A DNA stretch of 64,000 nucleotides, from NCBI RefSeq assembly GCF_020520425.1, contig NC_079489.1, positions 16,764,001 through 16,828,000 on the forward strand, in the 5' to 3' direction. The translations under genes were made by a program, and so were the position numbers. Source of the stretch: Spinacia oleracea. Taxonomy: Eukaryota; Streptophyta; Magnoliopsida; Caryophyllales; Amaranthaceae. The notes beneath the pieces are model-generated. The model had not been told where the DNA came from. It searched no databases and was given only the letters and a program-made list of their open reading frames with translations. This document shows, in pieces, positions 21,465 through 33,911 of the stretch (positions are counted from its first letter, which is position 1; each line of letters opens with the position of its first letter).

Positions 21465-21550
21465 TAGCTAGTTGAGATGGTATGAAGTGAAACTTTTAAT
21501 CCATGAGGTTTGATGTTCGATCCTTGCTAGTCTACATGACACATATACGT
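21465..21550 (+). repeat. tRNA-derived SINE-like head
   Basis: TAGCTAGTTGAGATGG (A-box-like) is followed about 33 bp later by TGTTCGATCC (B-box-like), similar to 11478-11535. The 3' end is not delimited. Confidence 0.4.
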
Positions 21551-22600
21551 TTTCACAAACGCCTTTTAATATATTAATATAGATTAGTGATCATCACTAC
21601 TTCACTAACTGTAACACCCCGACCTCTAATTACATTATTTAAGCATAATTAGCAGCGGAATTAACCTAATTGGTCGGGGCATTACCTGCCGTAACTCCCT
21701 CTTGGGAATTACGAGGCAACAATCAATCATAAGATATTAAATCCCAAAAATTAATATAATAATCTTTTGTATTACCAAAATAAAGGTACATAAATTACTA
21801 AAAGTCTTTAATTAAACTATTAAAACATTAAGCATAAACTAAGTGAATATTATTAAGGTGAAATCCTCGCCACTACTCGTTCCCATTGTTCCCAGCGGTA
21901 CCTAAAACAGAAAACAAAATAACGGTGAGCCGAAGACTCAGTAACGAACTATTCTAGCAACGTAAATTCATTTCAATTCATTTTATTTAATAACACAGGG
22001 AGAATAGAATAATGTAAAACATTTTATAAAGTCCTTTATTTAGTTCATTCATAAATTTAGGGTGCACATGCTAGCCGTGGCAAGTATGACATGGTGGAAC
22101 GTCTTCCACGATGGACCTGTAACACCCCGACCTCTAATCCAAGAATTAAATCATAATTAGCAGCGGAATTAACCTATTTTGGTCGGGACATTACCTGCCG
22201 TAACTCCCTCTTGGGAATTACAAGGCAACCATCAATCATAAGCTATTAAACCCCAAAATTTATATAATAATCCTTTATATTTCCGAAATAAAAGAACACA
22301 ACTTACTAAAAGTCTTTAATTAAATTATTAAAACTTTAAGCATAAACTAAGCGAATAATATTAAAGTGAAATTCCTCGCCACTACTCGATTCCATCGTTC
22401 CCCGCAGTACCTAAAACAGAAAACAAAACGGTGAGCCGAAGACTCAGTAACGAACTATTCTAGCAACGTAAAATTCATTTCAATTCATTTTATTTAATAA
22501 CACAGGGAGAATAGAATAATGTAAAACATTTTATAAAGTCCTTTATTTAATTCATTCATAACTTTAGGGTGCACATGCTAGCCGTGGCGAGTATGACATA

Positions 22601-22690
22601 GTGGAACGTCTTCCACGATGGACCGATGTCCATAAAACATGGGGCCTTGGCCCGAAAACATGAGAGCCTTGGCTCAATGGGCGGATGCCC
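22601..22690. promoter_or_regulatory. cluster of short perfect hairpins in the gypsy LTR
   Basis: Four short palindromes lie within 90 bp: GTGGAA-CGTC-TTCCAC (22601-22616), GGGCCTTGGCCC (22642-22653), GAGCCTTGGCTC (22664-22675) and GGGCGGATGCCC (22679-22690). They are kept in the other LTR (about 29235-29324) and the solo LTR (22094-22109 and 31480-31530). The equivalent place in the diverged LTR at 50372-50525 has different stems that still pair. Function unknown; RNA or DNA structure is inferred. Confidence 0.75.
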
Positions 22691-23639
22691 CATGGGTACA
22701 TGCATGACCGAGAATCGTAACTTGTGAACATATACTGCCAAACGGACTAGGAATTTCACTTTCATTTATCATGTTTCGTTTAATTTTACATTTTAGTCTT
22801 TTTACTTCAGTTGAAGTAACATATTTCCTTTGGATCATACGATCAAACATCCTTTCTTTTCATGGTTTCTTATAAACAACGTTTTATAAGAAATTCAATC
22901 AATCATAATATCATTTTATAAGAAATTCAATCAATCATGAAATAAGGAATAATTCCATCAAATCATATTATAATAAATAATTCAATCAAATCACATTTCA
23001 TTTCCCGCAATTCATAAAACATGTCAAAACATTCAGATCATAAATTCAATCATAATGTCATGATTTCATAAACACATTTAGAAGGGAATTGCAGGTACTA
23101 GCAATAGCCGTTACCTAACTTCCACGATTTTGCTAAGGATTTTCGCTTTCTTTGGTTCGTTCGTCCCGAGCTCCGAGTCCAATTCTTTCAAAATATTAAA
23201 TCATTGAATTAGTACTAAATCGATAAATAAATTAAAATCGATATTTTATAAAATCATAAATTTTATAAGTAATGAATTTTATAAATAACCAGTTTTAATA
23301 TAATTTCATAACTTAATGAAAATATTATTAAACGAAATTTTAATCAAAATATATTTATATATTTCATAAACCGGTTTTCATGAAAATATTATTTAAATTC
23401 CATTTTTGTTAAATAAAACGAGTAAATTACTTTATTAAAATCGATAATTAAACCTGAAAAATAATAACGATTTATTAATAAATAATTATATTATAAAATC
23501 AATTTATTAAAACATAACTACCATAGAAATTCTGAAAACTTAGATTGGTCTTACATAAAGCCCAAATGGTTAAATTGGCCCAACTTAAATTTGGGTTGGA
23601 GGAAAATGAATCAGGTTTCAAATGAAACTGATTCTCTCC

Positions 23640-24480
23640 CTTTTTGTTTAAGGAGAGGTATGAACAGAGGGGAGGGAGCACGGAGGGGCAAGGCACGAAG
23701 AGGAGGGAGGAGGCGTCTGGAATGGGCTCGGTGGTTCGGCGTAGCGCCGAAGGTGAGACGGTGATGGTGGTGGTACAGGCGAGAGAAGGAGGAGGGAGTG
23801 CGAAGAAGGCGAGAAAACGGGGGAGTTTGGGAGTGGTTTTCCGATCAGTTACGGGGAGGAGGGAGGTTTTTGGCGGTTGTCTGGGCGGCGCAGGTTGATG
23901 CGAAGGTGATGGTGGGTGGTTTGCGGCGGCGTAGCAGTGAAGGGAAGGTGGTGAGTTGCTCGAAGAAGGGAGAAGCAGGGGAGGTTTGTGGGTGATTTTC
24001 GGCCGATTCTGGGAGGAGGGGTGGTGGTTCGCGGTGAAGGTGGAGGCGGGGGATTACTCCATAGGTGGTGAGGTGGTTTCGGCGTGGTGCTGGTGGTGCA
24101 GCGAGAGAAAGAGAGGGAGGCAGGGGAGCTGCGAATGAGGAGAAGCAGGCGACGGTAGTGCGTGTGTGGCGGTGGGCGGTGGTCAAGGTGATGCGGGGTG
24201 GTTGCAGCAAGGTTAAGTGATGGTGGTAGTGGTGGTTGAGGTGGTTGTTGTTGGTGGTGGTGGTTCGAACGATGGAGAAACGAGGGAAGAATGGTTTTCA
24301 GATTTTGTGAATTGGTTTTGGTTGGGAAACAAAGTGGAAATTGGTGGTCTGATTTTAAAACTAAGAAGAGTGAAGGAGAAGATGCATAGCTTAGGGTTCA
24401 AGGAGTGAATTTGAACTGATTTTTAGGAAAGGGAGGAGTGAACATACGTGGAGAGCAAGGGAAGAGAAGAAGGAAGAAAA
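23640..24480. other. purine-rich (G/A) block of the gypsy LTR
   Basis: The plus strand is strongly G-rich (GGTGGTGG, GGAGGAGGGAG words) for over 800 bp. The element's sense strand is C/T-rich with Pro/His/Ser/Thr low-complexity frames. The equivalent block recurs at 30274-31115, 32750-33260 and 51530-51768/62233-62520. The long open frames here are composition artefacts. Confidence 0.7.
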
Positions 24481-24828
24481 TTTCTTCACTCATTTGTACG
24501 TGGAAAGCAAGCAGAAAAAGAGAAAAGGGAATTTTGGCTCTTTCAAGGGCAATTTCGTAATTTCACATTATTTGGCCAAAAATTCAGAAATTGTTGCTAT
24601 TTTTTGAAACTTACTAAAAATAGAAATGTTCAATTAAAATAATTCTTTATAAAAATTATCGTTAATGAAAAATAAATAAATTTTCGTTTATAAATTTATC
24701 GTTTAAAATAAATCGTAAAAACGATTAAAATAACGAAATTCGATTATTCGTAATTATTTAAAACGAAATCAAGTTAATAAATATTTTTAATTTTAATAAA
24801 TCAAGTTTAAAAATTTCGGGGTATTACA

Positions 24829-24845
24829 TCCTTACCCCCTTAGAA
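24829..24845 (-). other. polypurine tract of nested gypsy element
   Basis: On the minus strand AAGGGGGTAAGGA sits directly before the 3' LTR, the position where plus-strand DNA synthesis is primed. Confidence 0.7.
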
Positions 24846-26990
24846 AAAGTTTCGTCCTCGAAGCTGGAGCTCAGTCAAACTTGCCATTTACTCGTTCTAT
24901 TCGTCATTCGTTGAAAACATACATGTCATAACCAATCATTCGATCGATCTCACGCATAAGCATGGTTGATACATACAGAAAACATGGAGATTCGTGCATC
25001 ATATCGTTCTTAGGCAACTATTTGAAGATATTTCGCTTTCCTTTGCTATTGGGTCCCTTTGCTGCAGGAATCTCGTTGTTAACCTTCATTACTTGATTCG
25101 TTTTGCTTTCGAACTTCGATCTTTTCTTCTACGCTAAATAACTTTGTTGACTACGTTCGTTGCAGGGGTTCGAGTCCAATCATGCGACTAGGAATACATC
25201 GTTAGACATATGACTTTGTTACTTATCCTTTATATTCTAAGACGACAAACCTCGGATTTTGCGGATAATGCTAAGCCATCGAGCGTGCCTTTATCCGAAA
25301 CAATCTAGCTCTCAAAAAAAAAAAAAAACTTAGTTCATATTACCTGGTCCTATAGACATGTCATATGTTGATTCCTTAATCCCAATTCCATTGCATTCCT
25401 CAATCATTCATAGTTCTTTTCGAATTTCTAACATTCATTGGTATCATCAACCTTATTGACAGATTAATTCTTGATAACTTATTTGGGTAGAATCCTCAAA
25501 ATCTTATTCATGTGTCAACTCAGATAGGTCTTTTATCATAACTCACATGGTTCATAACATTTCTGTTTAATTTCTTAGCTTCCTTAATAGAGGCATATCA
25601 ATAATCTTTTAGTCCTCCAACACACGTTTCTTTGATTTCACTTCAAAACAATGATGTTCAATATTCTCTCCGCTAAGTCAAATTCTTTGAACAATGGAGG
25701 GCTCAACCCAAATTACGTGACTCGATCCTTGATCATAGCCTGGTCGAGGTTTCTACATATACTCAAAATATGCGGTAGATACTTTAGCATAGATTTGTTT
25801 AAGTGGTCCACTCTAGATTGTCATTTCATATCCTTCGAAACTAGTTTCTTGCCAACTTGACATTTTTCACAACTTTATGAACTCCTGTATTTTCCTCAAA
25901 TCTGTTCCTTAGGGTTCTCCATTATTCTTAAAGTATCCATAGGTAGGTTCACTAAATGTATCAAAGCACGGGTCTTAATTGTGATTCACCAAGATCTTAC
26001 ATACAACTGGCAATCCCAAAATAATTTCAGCTAATCTTTATGGTATTTGGTTTAGAACTTCTTGTATATTCTTCAACGAACCTTCAAATTACTTTGTACC
26101 AGTTTCACTGATACGGGACACATGAACATAACTTGGCTTGATTCTCTCTAACTTATACTTATACGCTATTGTTTCGTTATACTTAAGATTGGGGCTCCCA
26201 AGGTGACATCTTCATGTTATCGTTCTTCAAATGATTATCCCAAATTAACTAATCTCATCTCATTGAAATCTAAAATCCTGTTCTCTTATTAGAGTCTATT
26301 ATGTTTCCTTCTTGAAATATATTTGGGCACTTACGACAGGCAAGTGAAATTTCCTTTCCATAACTGTCTGATATACTTCCAATTCCGATCTTTTGTCCCT
26401 TAGTCATTGGAGTAACTTACTCTCATTTTGTTCATGAATAAATTTCAATAGTCCTCATATTTGCCAACCTATAATCTTTACATTACAACATCTCAATATG
26501 CCTAAACTTTCCCAGGTCACCTAGTACTTAACAACCTACCCATATCAACCTATTTGGTATGAACTCTGATCATATATGATAAATTATAAATGGAGGAGTG
26601 TCAACGAGTAACATGGGCGATTAAAGAATCATTAGAAAAACATTACAAGCATCATTGGTATCATTTTTCCCTTTTTCCAAGTGGTTTCGTCATAGGACCT
26701 TTTTCCAGTCACGGGTTGCTGGGGAATACTAACAATGTCATTAGTTCTATGGTCGTTGCCATTAGACAATCTTTTAATACTTATAGTTAACGATAGAGGT
26801 TTGGAATAATCTCGAACGTAATAGTCATGACTTCCATAACAAATATTTCCTTAGTCTCATCAATCAAAGTTGGTCTTGGTACTAACTTAACGCATTTAAA
26901 CAATCATTTCCTTTATTCTTAACAACTTGACTTCTAGGTTTAACAAATCATCTTGGTTGGCCCGGAAAAAGTATGATCGGATTTAGGTAA
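24846..26990 (-). other. degenerate interior of nested gypsy element, downstream of RNase H
   Basis: Expected place for integrase and chromodomain sequence on the minus strand. I could not recognise zinc-binding or D-D-E motifs; only short disrupted frames remain. Confidence 0.5.
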
Positions 26991-26999
26991 GATTTTGAC

Positions 27000-27960
27000 T
27001 TAAAACATCTACAATAACATTAGCTTTTCTTAGGATGGTATTGTACATCGAGATCATAAGTAGGTTAGTTCCGTTCATGGACTTGAGTTGGCGAGAAGCA
27101 TAATCTAGGCCCTTCTCTCTTCATTTTGGCACATCCTATTCCATGTTTGGAAACATTGCTATAAATAGAAAAATCTCTCAGTTCCGGTGGAAGGGTATGG
27201 ATATAGGCAATGGTGATACGTCTCTTAAGTTCTCGAATTGCAAATTCACAATCATCATTCCCCATAATTTTGATATTCGTTCTAACAAATGGGATTGTGG
27301 GTAAGGCAACCTTAGAGAAATCTTAAATAAATCTTCAATAATCTTCAGCCAAACCCATAAAATTTCATACTTTCACGAACATTGGTTGGTCTAGGGTATT
27401 CCACGATTGCTTTTACTTTCTCATGATCAACAGATACACCTTTCTCAGAAATAATATGACCTAAAAACGATATTTCCTTAAGCCAATTGTTTTACACTTT
27501 GACAACTTAGCACATAACTGGTTTTCAATCAACATATCTAACACTTTTCTCAGATGCTCCTCGTGTTCCTTATTACTCTTAGAAAATATCATCAATGGAA
27601 ACAACTACAAACTTATTTAGGTATGGTTTGAAAATGTGGTTCATTAAATCCATAAATACAGCTGATGCATTAGTTAACCTAAAAGGTATTACACCAAACT
27701 CATGGTAACCATAATTGGTTCTAAAAGCTGTCCTTGGAATATCCTCATGTTTATTGTAAAGTTGATGGTATCCAGACCTCAAATCTATCTTTGAAAACAC
27801 TTTCGCACCTCGGAGTTGGTCAAACAAATCATCAATGCGGGATAAAGGATATTTATTCTTGTCCCACTCTCTATAATCTATGCATCACCTCAAAGTTTCA
27901 TCATTTTTCCTTACAAATATGACACGGCTCCCAAAAGTGAAGCACTCAGTTGAATATACC
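27000..27960 (-). pseudogene. Ty3/gypsy reverse transcriptase and RNase H relics
   Basis: On the minus strand: [20 protein letters not shown] with [12 protein letters not shown], then [15 protein letters not shown], then VVSIDDIF (catalytic IDD; family norm F/YxDD), LRKVLDMLIENQLCAKLSK, RFLGHIISEKGVSVD and VKAIVEYPRPTNV. These are successive RT palm and thumb motifs, followed by an RNase H trace (ELRDFSIYSNVSKHGIGC near 27150). Stops and frameshifts separate these pieces. Confidence 0.88.
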
Positions 27961-28735
27961 CTTATCCAAGTAAATCATCTAATTGTTTCTTCAATTCTTT
28001 GCAACTCAGTTGGTGTCATTCTATAGGTGTTTTAGGAATAGGGGTGGATCTTGCTAAATTCTTAATTCTCTCGGTGGAGGCATACTAGGTTTCTTTTCTG
28101 GAAAATGTATTCTCAAACGATAACTGTGTCAGTGAGTGGTGATCGACCACACTACAAGGATAACCAGAAAAATTCACCATCGGTCATTTTAGGAGCTTTC
28201 AAAGCGGTGACAATTTGCATCGTTGGTTTTCTTACAAACTTATGGAATGCAATCATATCCTCATTCGGCGTTTTGGTCACACTATGCCTCAAACAATTTA
28301 TATTAGCTTCATATTCAACCATTTTATTCCCAAAATTACATCAGATATAGATAGGTCAAAGAATACTAAAACTCAACTTTCTCGAATATCATATGACAAT
28401 TTCTAATTCACAAGCAATAGGAAAGAAATCACAATATGGCATAATCCTCGTGCGTAATGTGGTTATCATGGTGCTCTTTGCGAGCCCTTGGGGACATCAT
28501 TCATAGCATCGATGGTCGACATTCTGCATAACATATCTTATCAGTTTGAAGCGAAATAATAATATAAAATAAACCCTTTGATCTCGTTCCTACACTCACA
28601 CTCATATTCATTTTAACTTAGCAAGATTTTAGAACATTCTTTTTGACTCATTCCTTAAAATTATTTCCTTAAAGCCTAATGAATTCTATTCGTGCGAAAA
28701 ACCCGTAAGGTTTAGCACTTATGGTCCAGAACCTT
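27961..28735 (-). other. degenerate 5' interior of nested gypsy element
   Basis: Expected gag/protease region between the primer site and RT. No zinc knuckle or protease DTG/DSG motif is recognisable and the length is too short for a full gag, so a deletion is likely. Confidence 0.5.
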
Positions 28736-28748
28736 GGCTCTGATACCA
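28736..28748 (-). other. primer binding site of nested gypsy element
   Basis: TGGTATCAGAGCC on the minus strand, three bases inside the 5' LTR boundary; complementary to the 3' end of initiator tRNA-Met. Confidence 0.88.
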
Positions 28749-28751
28749 AAC

Positions 28752-31462
28752 TGTAACACCCCGACCTCTAATCCAAGAATTAAATCATAATTAGCAGCGG
28801 AATTAACCTATTTTGGTCGGGACATTACCTGCCGTAACTCCCTCTTGGGAATTACAAGGCAACCATCAATCATAAGCTATTAAACCCCAAAATTTATATA
28901 ATAATCCTTTATATTTCCGAAATAAAAGAACACAACTTACTAAAAGTCTTTAATTAAATTATTAAAACTTTAAGCATAAACTAGGCGAATAATATTAAAG
29001 TGAAATTCCTCGCCACTACTCGATTCCATCGTTCCCCGCAGTACCTAAAACAGAAAACAAAACGGTGAGCCGAAGACTCAGTAACGAACTATTCTAGCAA
29101 CGTAAAATTCATTTCAATTCATTTTATTTAATAACACAGGGAGAATAGAATAATGTAAAACATTTTATAAAGTCCTTTATTTAATTCATTCATAACTTTA
29201 GGGTGCACATGCTAGCCGTGGCGAGTATGACATAGTGGAACGTCTTCCACGATGGACCGCTGTCCATAAAACATGGGGCCTTGGCCCGAAAACATGAGAG
29301 CCTTGGCTCAATGGGCGGATGCCCCATGGGTACATGCATGACCGAGAATCGTAACTTGTGAACATATACTGCCAAACGGACTAGGAATTTCACTTTCATT
29401 TATCATGTTTCGTTTAATTTTACATTTTAGTCTTTTTACTTCAGTTGAAGTAACATATTTCCTTTGGATCATACGATCAAACATCCTTTCTTTTCATGGT
29501 TTCTTATAAACAACGTTTTATAAGAAATTCAATCAATCATAATATCATTTTATAAGAAATTCAATCAATCATGAAATAAGGAATAATTCCATCAAATCAT
29601 ATTATAATAAATAATTCAATCAAATCACATTTCATTTCCCGCAATTCATAAAACATGTCAAAACATTCAGATCATAAATTCAATCATAATGTCATGATTT
29701 CATAAACACATTTAGAAGGGAATTGCAGGTACTAGCAATAGCCGTTACCTCACTTCCACGATTTTGCTAAGGATTTTCGCTTTCTTTGGTTCGTTCGTCC
29801 CGAGCTCCGAGTCCAATTCTTTCAAAATATTAAATCATTGAATTAGTACTAAATCGATAAATAAATTAAAATCGATATTTTATAAAATCATAAATTTTAT
29901 AAGTAATAAATTTTATAAATAACCAGTTTTAATATAATTTCATAACTTAATGAAAATATTATTAAACGAAATTTTAATCAAAATATATTTATATATTTCA
30001 TAAACCGGTTTTCATGAAAATATTATTTAAATTCCATTTTTCTTAAATAAAACGAGTAAATTACTTTATTAAAATCGATAATTAAACCTGAAAAATAATA
30101 ACGATTTATTAGTAAATAATTATATTATAAAATCAATTTATTAAAACATAACTACCATAGAAATTCTGAAAACTTAGATTGGTCTTACATAAAGCCCAAA
30201 TGGTTAAATTGGCCCAACTTAAATTTGGGTTGGAGGAAAATGAATCAGGTTTCAAATGAAACTGATTCTCTCCCTTTTTGTTTAAGGAGAGGTATGAACA
30301 GAGGGGAGGGAGCACGGAGGGGCAAGGCACGAAGAGGAGGGAGGAGGCGGCTGGAATGGGCTCGGTGGTTCGGCGTAACGCCGAAGGTGAGACGGTGATG
30401 GTGGTGGTACAGGCGAGAGAAGGAGGAGGGAGTGCGAAGAAGGCGAGAAAACGGGGGAGTTTGGGAGTGGTTTTCCGATCAGTTACGGGGAGGAGGGAGG
30501 TTTTTGGCGGTTGTCTGGGCGGCGCAGGTTGATGCGAAGGTGATGGTGGGTGGTTTGCGGAGGCGTAGCAGTGAAGGGAAGGTGGTGAGTTGCTCGAAGA
30601 AGGGAGAAGCAGGGGAGGTTTGTGGGTGATTTTCGGCCGATTCTGGGAGGAGGGGTGGTGGTTCGCGGTGAAGGTGGAGGCGGGGGATTACTCCATAGGT
30701 GGTGAGGTGGTTTCGGCGTGGTGCTGGTGGTGCAGCGAGAGAAAGAGAGGGAGGCAGGGGAGCTGCGAATGAGGAGAAGCAGGCGACGATGGTGCGTGTG
30801 TGGCGGTGGGCGGTGGTCAAGGTGATGCGGGGTGGTTGCAGCAAGGTTAAGTGATGGTGGTAGTGGTGATTGAGGTGGTTGTTGTTGGTGGTGGTGGTTC
30901 GAACGATGGAGAAACGAGGGAAGAATGGTTTTCAGATTTTGTGAATTCGTTTTGGTTGGGAAACAAAGTGGAAATTGGTGGTCTGATTTTAAAACTAAGA
31001 AAAGTGAAGGAGAAGATGCATAGCTTGGGGTTCAAGGAGTGAATTTGAACTGATTTTTAGGAAAGGGAGGAGTGAACATACGTGGAGAGCAAGGGAAGAG
31101 GAGAAGGAAGAAAATTTCTTCACTCATTTGTACGTGGAAAGCAAGCAGAAAAAGAGAAAAGGGAATTTTGGCTCTTTCAAGGGCAATTTCGTAATTTCAC
31201 ATTATTTGGCCAAAAATTCCAAAATTGTTGCTTTTTTTTGAAACTTACTAAAAATAGAAATGTTCAATTAAAATAATTCTTTATAAAAATTATCGTTAAT
31301 GAAAAATAAATAAATTTTCGTTTATAAATTTATCGTTTAAAATAAATCGTAATAACGATTAAAATAACGAAATTCGATTATTCGTAATTATTTAAAACGA
31401 AATCAAGCTAATAAATATTTTTAATTTTAATAAATCAAGTTTAAAAATTTCGGGGTATTACA
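28752..31462 (-). repeat. 5' LTR of nested gypsy element (2711 bp)
   Basis: Same TG/CA-type boundaries and length as 22118-24828, adjacent to the primer site. Differences from the other LTR are scattered substitutions only (for example at the positions corresponding to 22349, 22625 and 23721). Confidence 0.93.
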
Positions 31463-32419
31463 GGACCGCTGTCCATAAAACATGGGGCCTTGGCCCGAGA
31501 ACATGAGAGCCTTGGCTCAATGGGCGGATGCCCCATGGGTACATGCATGACCGAGAATCGTAACCTGTGAACATATACTGCCAAACGGACTAGGAATTTA
31601 ACTTTCATTTATCATGTTTCGTTTAATTTTACATTTTAGTCTTTTTACTTCAGTTGAAGTAACATATTTCCTTTGGATCATAAGATCAAACATCCTTTCT
31701 TTCATGGTTTCTTATAAACAATATTTTATAAGAAATGCAATCAATCATGATAGCATTTTATAATCAATCATAAAATAAGGAATAATTCCATCAAATCATA
31801 TTATAGTAAATTATTCAATAAAATCATATTTCATTTCCCGCAATTCATAAAACATGTCAAAACATTCATTTAATAAATCAATCATACGTTGTAATTTCAT
31901 AATCACATTTATAAGGGAATTGCGGGTACTAGCAATAGCCGTTACCTTAATTCCGCGACTTTGCTAAGGGATTTTCGTTGGTTCGTTCGTCCTGAGCTCC
32001 GAGTCCAATTTCTTTAAAAATATTAAATAATTGAATTAGTACCAAATTGATAAATAATTTAACTTAATAATTTCGAAACTTTATAATTAACCAATTTTCT
32101 AATAATAATGTTAAAAATAATATATAATTTCATAGTTTTAGTAAAAATATAATTAAACGCCAATTTTAGTGAAGAATATATAATTAATTGAAATTTCAAT
32201 CGAAATATATATATTTTCCTTAGTTAATTTACACGAAAATCTTATTTAAATTTTGTCCTTGATAAATCCATTTAGTAACTGATTTTAGTTAAATCGATAA
32301 TATACTTTAAAATCAATAGTTTATAAAATCATAGATTTAGAATTAATAAATTTTATAAATAAAGAGTTTTAATAAAATATACTTTTGAAATTTAATGAAA
32401 CTAATATTAATCTAATTTT

Positions 32420-32420
<1 letters not shown>

Positions 32421-32465
<45 letters not shown>

Positions 32466-32466
32466 T
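32421..32466. repeat. TA microsatellite in the solo LTR
   Basis: Uninterrupted TATATA run of about 34 bp, continuing imperfectly after TGTATA. Absent from the nested copy's LTRs. Confidence 0.9.
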
Positions 32467-33911
32467 TATTTTATAAATTGTTTGTCATGAATATTATTTA
32501 AATTCCATTTTTGTTAAATAAAACTAGTAATTTCCTTTATTAAAATCGATAATTAATCCTGAAAAATAATAAATAATTTTATTAGTGAATATTTATATCA
32601 TAGAAATAAATTAAAACATGAAACTAATAAATTAGGAAAATCTGAAATCATAAGTTGGTTTCTTACCCAAGGCCCAAATTAATTTGGTCCAATTTGATTT
32701 TGGGTTTTTAAAGGAGAGTAAAACCAAAGAAAACCAAATTTTGGTTTTGGTTTTCTGGGAGCAGGGCGCGGAACAGGGGAGGGGAGAACACAAAGAGAAG
32801 GAGAGGAGAGGAGGGAGGTGGCTGGGTGGCTCGGTGGTGTGGCACGGTGCCAGAGGTGAGGCGGCGATGGTGGTGATTGACTGGTGGTGGCAGAACGGCG
32901 AGAGAGGGAGAAAGGGGCGCGAAGGAGAGGAGAGACAGTGGAGATGGGGGGGGTGTTTCGTGGGTGGTTCTGGGCGGTGACAGGGCGGTGCGGCGATGGT
33001 AGCAGGTGGTTGCCTAGGTGGTGAGGTGGCTGCTGGTGGTGGTGCGTGGTGTGGTGTTGGTGCGGTGGGGCGAAGGGGGAGGAAACAAGGGAGAGAACAG
33101 GGGAGTGCGAAGAGAGCAGGGGAGGTGAGGTGGTGCTTGCGCTGGGTGTGGCGGCGGTTGTGCTTGATTAGGGTGGTTTTGGTGGTTGTTGGACGGTGGT
33201 GGCAGTAGTGGTGGCTGGTGGTTGCAGTGGTGCTTGCGGTGGTGGTTCGTGGACTGAATCGAAGGGAACAAGGGAGTGAGTTTGAGATTGAATTTGATTG
33301 TTGTTGAAATTCCACCTAAAGTTTCTGAATTTGTACATGAGAATTGTGTTGAACAAGCTAGGAATTGTGCTTGGGGTCCAAGCATTTGCATTTGGACTGA
33401 AATGTGGGAAGGAAGGAAGTTTTTGACTTCCTGGTTTGAGCGTGGGGAGCAAGAAAATAAAGCTGACATTTCCATTTTTTTTTTTTTATATATATATAAT
33501 AAATTCACAATATTTGGCAAAAATTCAGAATTTGTAATAAAATGTTTAATTAAAATAACTCCTTAAAAATAAATAAATTATCGTTAACGAAAATAAATAA
33601 TTTCAGTTTATAAATTTATCGCTTAAAAATAATTCGTAAAAACGATTAAAATAACAAAATTCGATTATTCGTAATTTAATTAAAACGAAATTAAGTTAAT
33701 AAATATTTTTAATTTTAATAAATCGAGTTTAAAATTTCGGGGTATTACACTAACAGATCAAGTAGCTAGTGTTTTGACGTACCTATAAAATTAACACTTA
33801 GGCTCTGTTTGCCCTAAGTTGTAGGCTCTAAGAAATAGGAGTAAGAACCTCCCTTAAGAAAATTGGACTGCCTCAGCTCCTGTTCCCGTGGAACCTTATT
33901 TTATTCACTTA

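Larger units (their letters stand above)
22118..24828 (-). repeat. 3' LTR of nested gypsy element (2711 bp)
   Basis: TGTAACACC...GTATTACA on the plus strand, the same length as the partner LTR (28752-31462), and differing from it at roughly twenty scattered single bases by eye. It contains the hairpin cluster (22601-22690), an AT-rich block and a purine-rich plus-strand block (23640-24480). Confidence 0.93.
22118..31462 (-). mobile_element. complete but pol-dead Ty3/gypsy LTR retrotransposon nested in the solo LTR
   Basis: Two 2711-bp LTRs flank a 3.9-kb interior. TSD GGACC lies at 22113-22117 and 31463-31467. The primer site TGGTATCAGAGCC (minus, 28748-28736) and a G-rich purine tract next to the left LTR set the orientation. 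Reverse transcriptase and RNase H relics lie in the interior with many stops and frameshifts; gag, protease and integrase are not recognisable. Near-identical LTRs mean recent insertion, so the element was probably copied using proteins supplied in trans. Confidence 0.92.
21610..33749 (-). mobile_element. Ty3/gypsy solo LTR (about 2.8 kb), split by a complete relative
   Basis: It starts TGTAACACCCCGACCTCTAA at 21610 and ends CGGGGTATTACA at 33749, with TSD CTAAC on both sides (21605-21609 and 33750-33754). Only LTR sequence of this family is present (21610-22117 and 31463-33749) once the nested element is removed, so it is a solo LTR left by recombination between two LTRs. The orientation of the family is minus, from the internal region of the nested copy. 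It has diverged clearly from the nested copy, including a TA microsatellite at 32421. Confidence 0.9.

Noticed and set aside
21610-22117. Reading this as a separate short element rather than part of a solo LTR
   Set aside because: The sequence resumes exactly after 31462 with the duplicated GGACC, and the outer TSD CTAAC matches at 33750, so both parts are one LTR.
23845-24210. A 121-codon frame present in both gypsy LTRs
   Set aside because: Shared only because the LTRs are near-identical copies; low complexity and no conservation in the diverged LTRs.
32632-33315. A 227-codon minus-strand frame rich in Pro, Ser, Thr and His
   Set aside because: It lies in the purine-rich block of the gypsy LTR; composition alone opens the frame, and equivalent frames differ in the other LTR copies.
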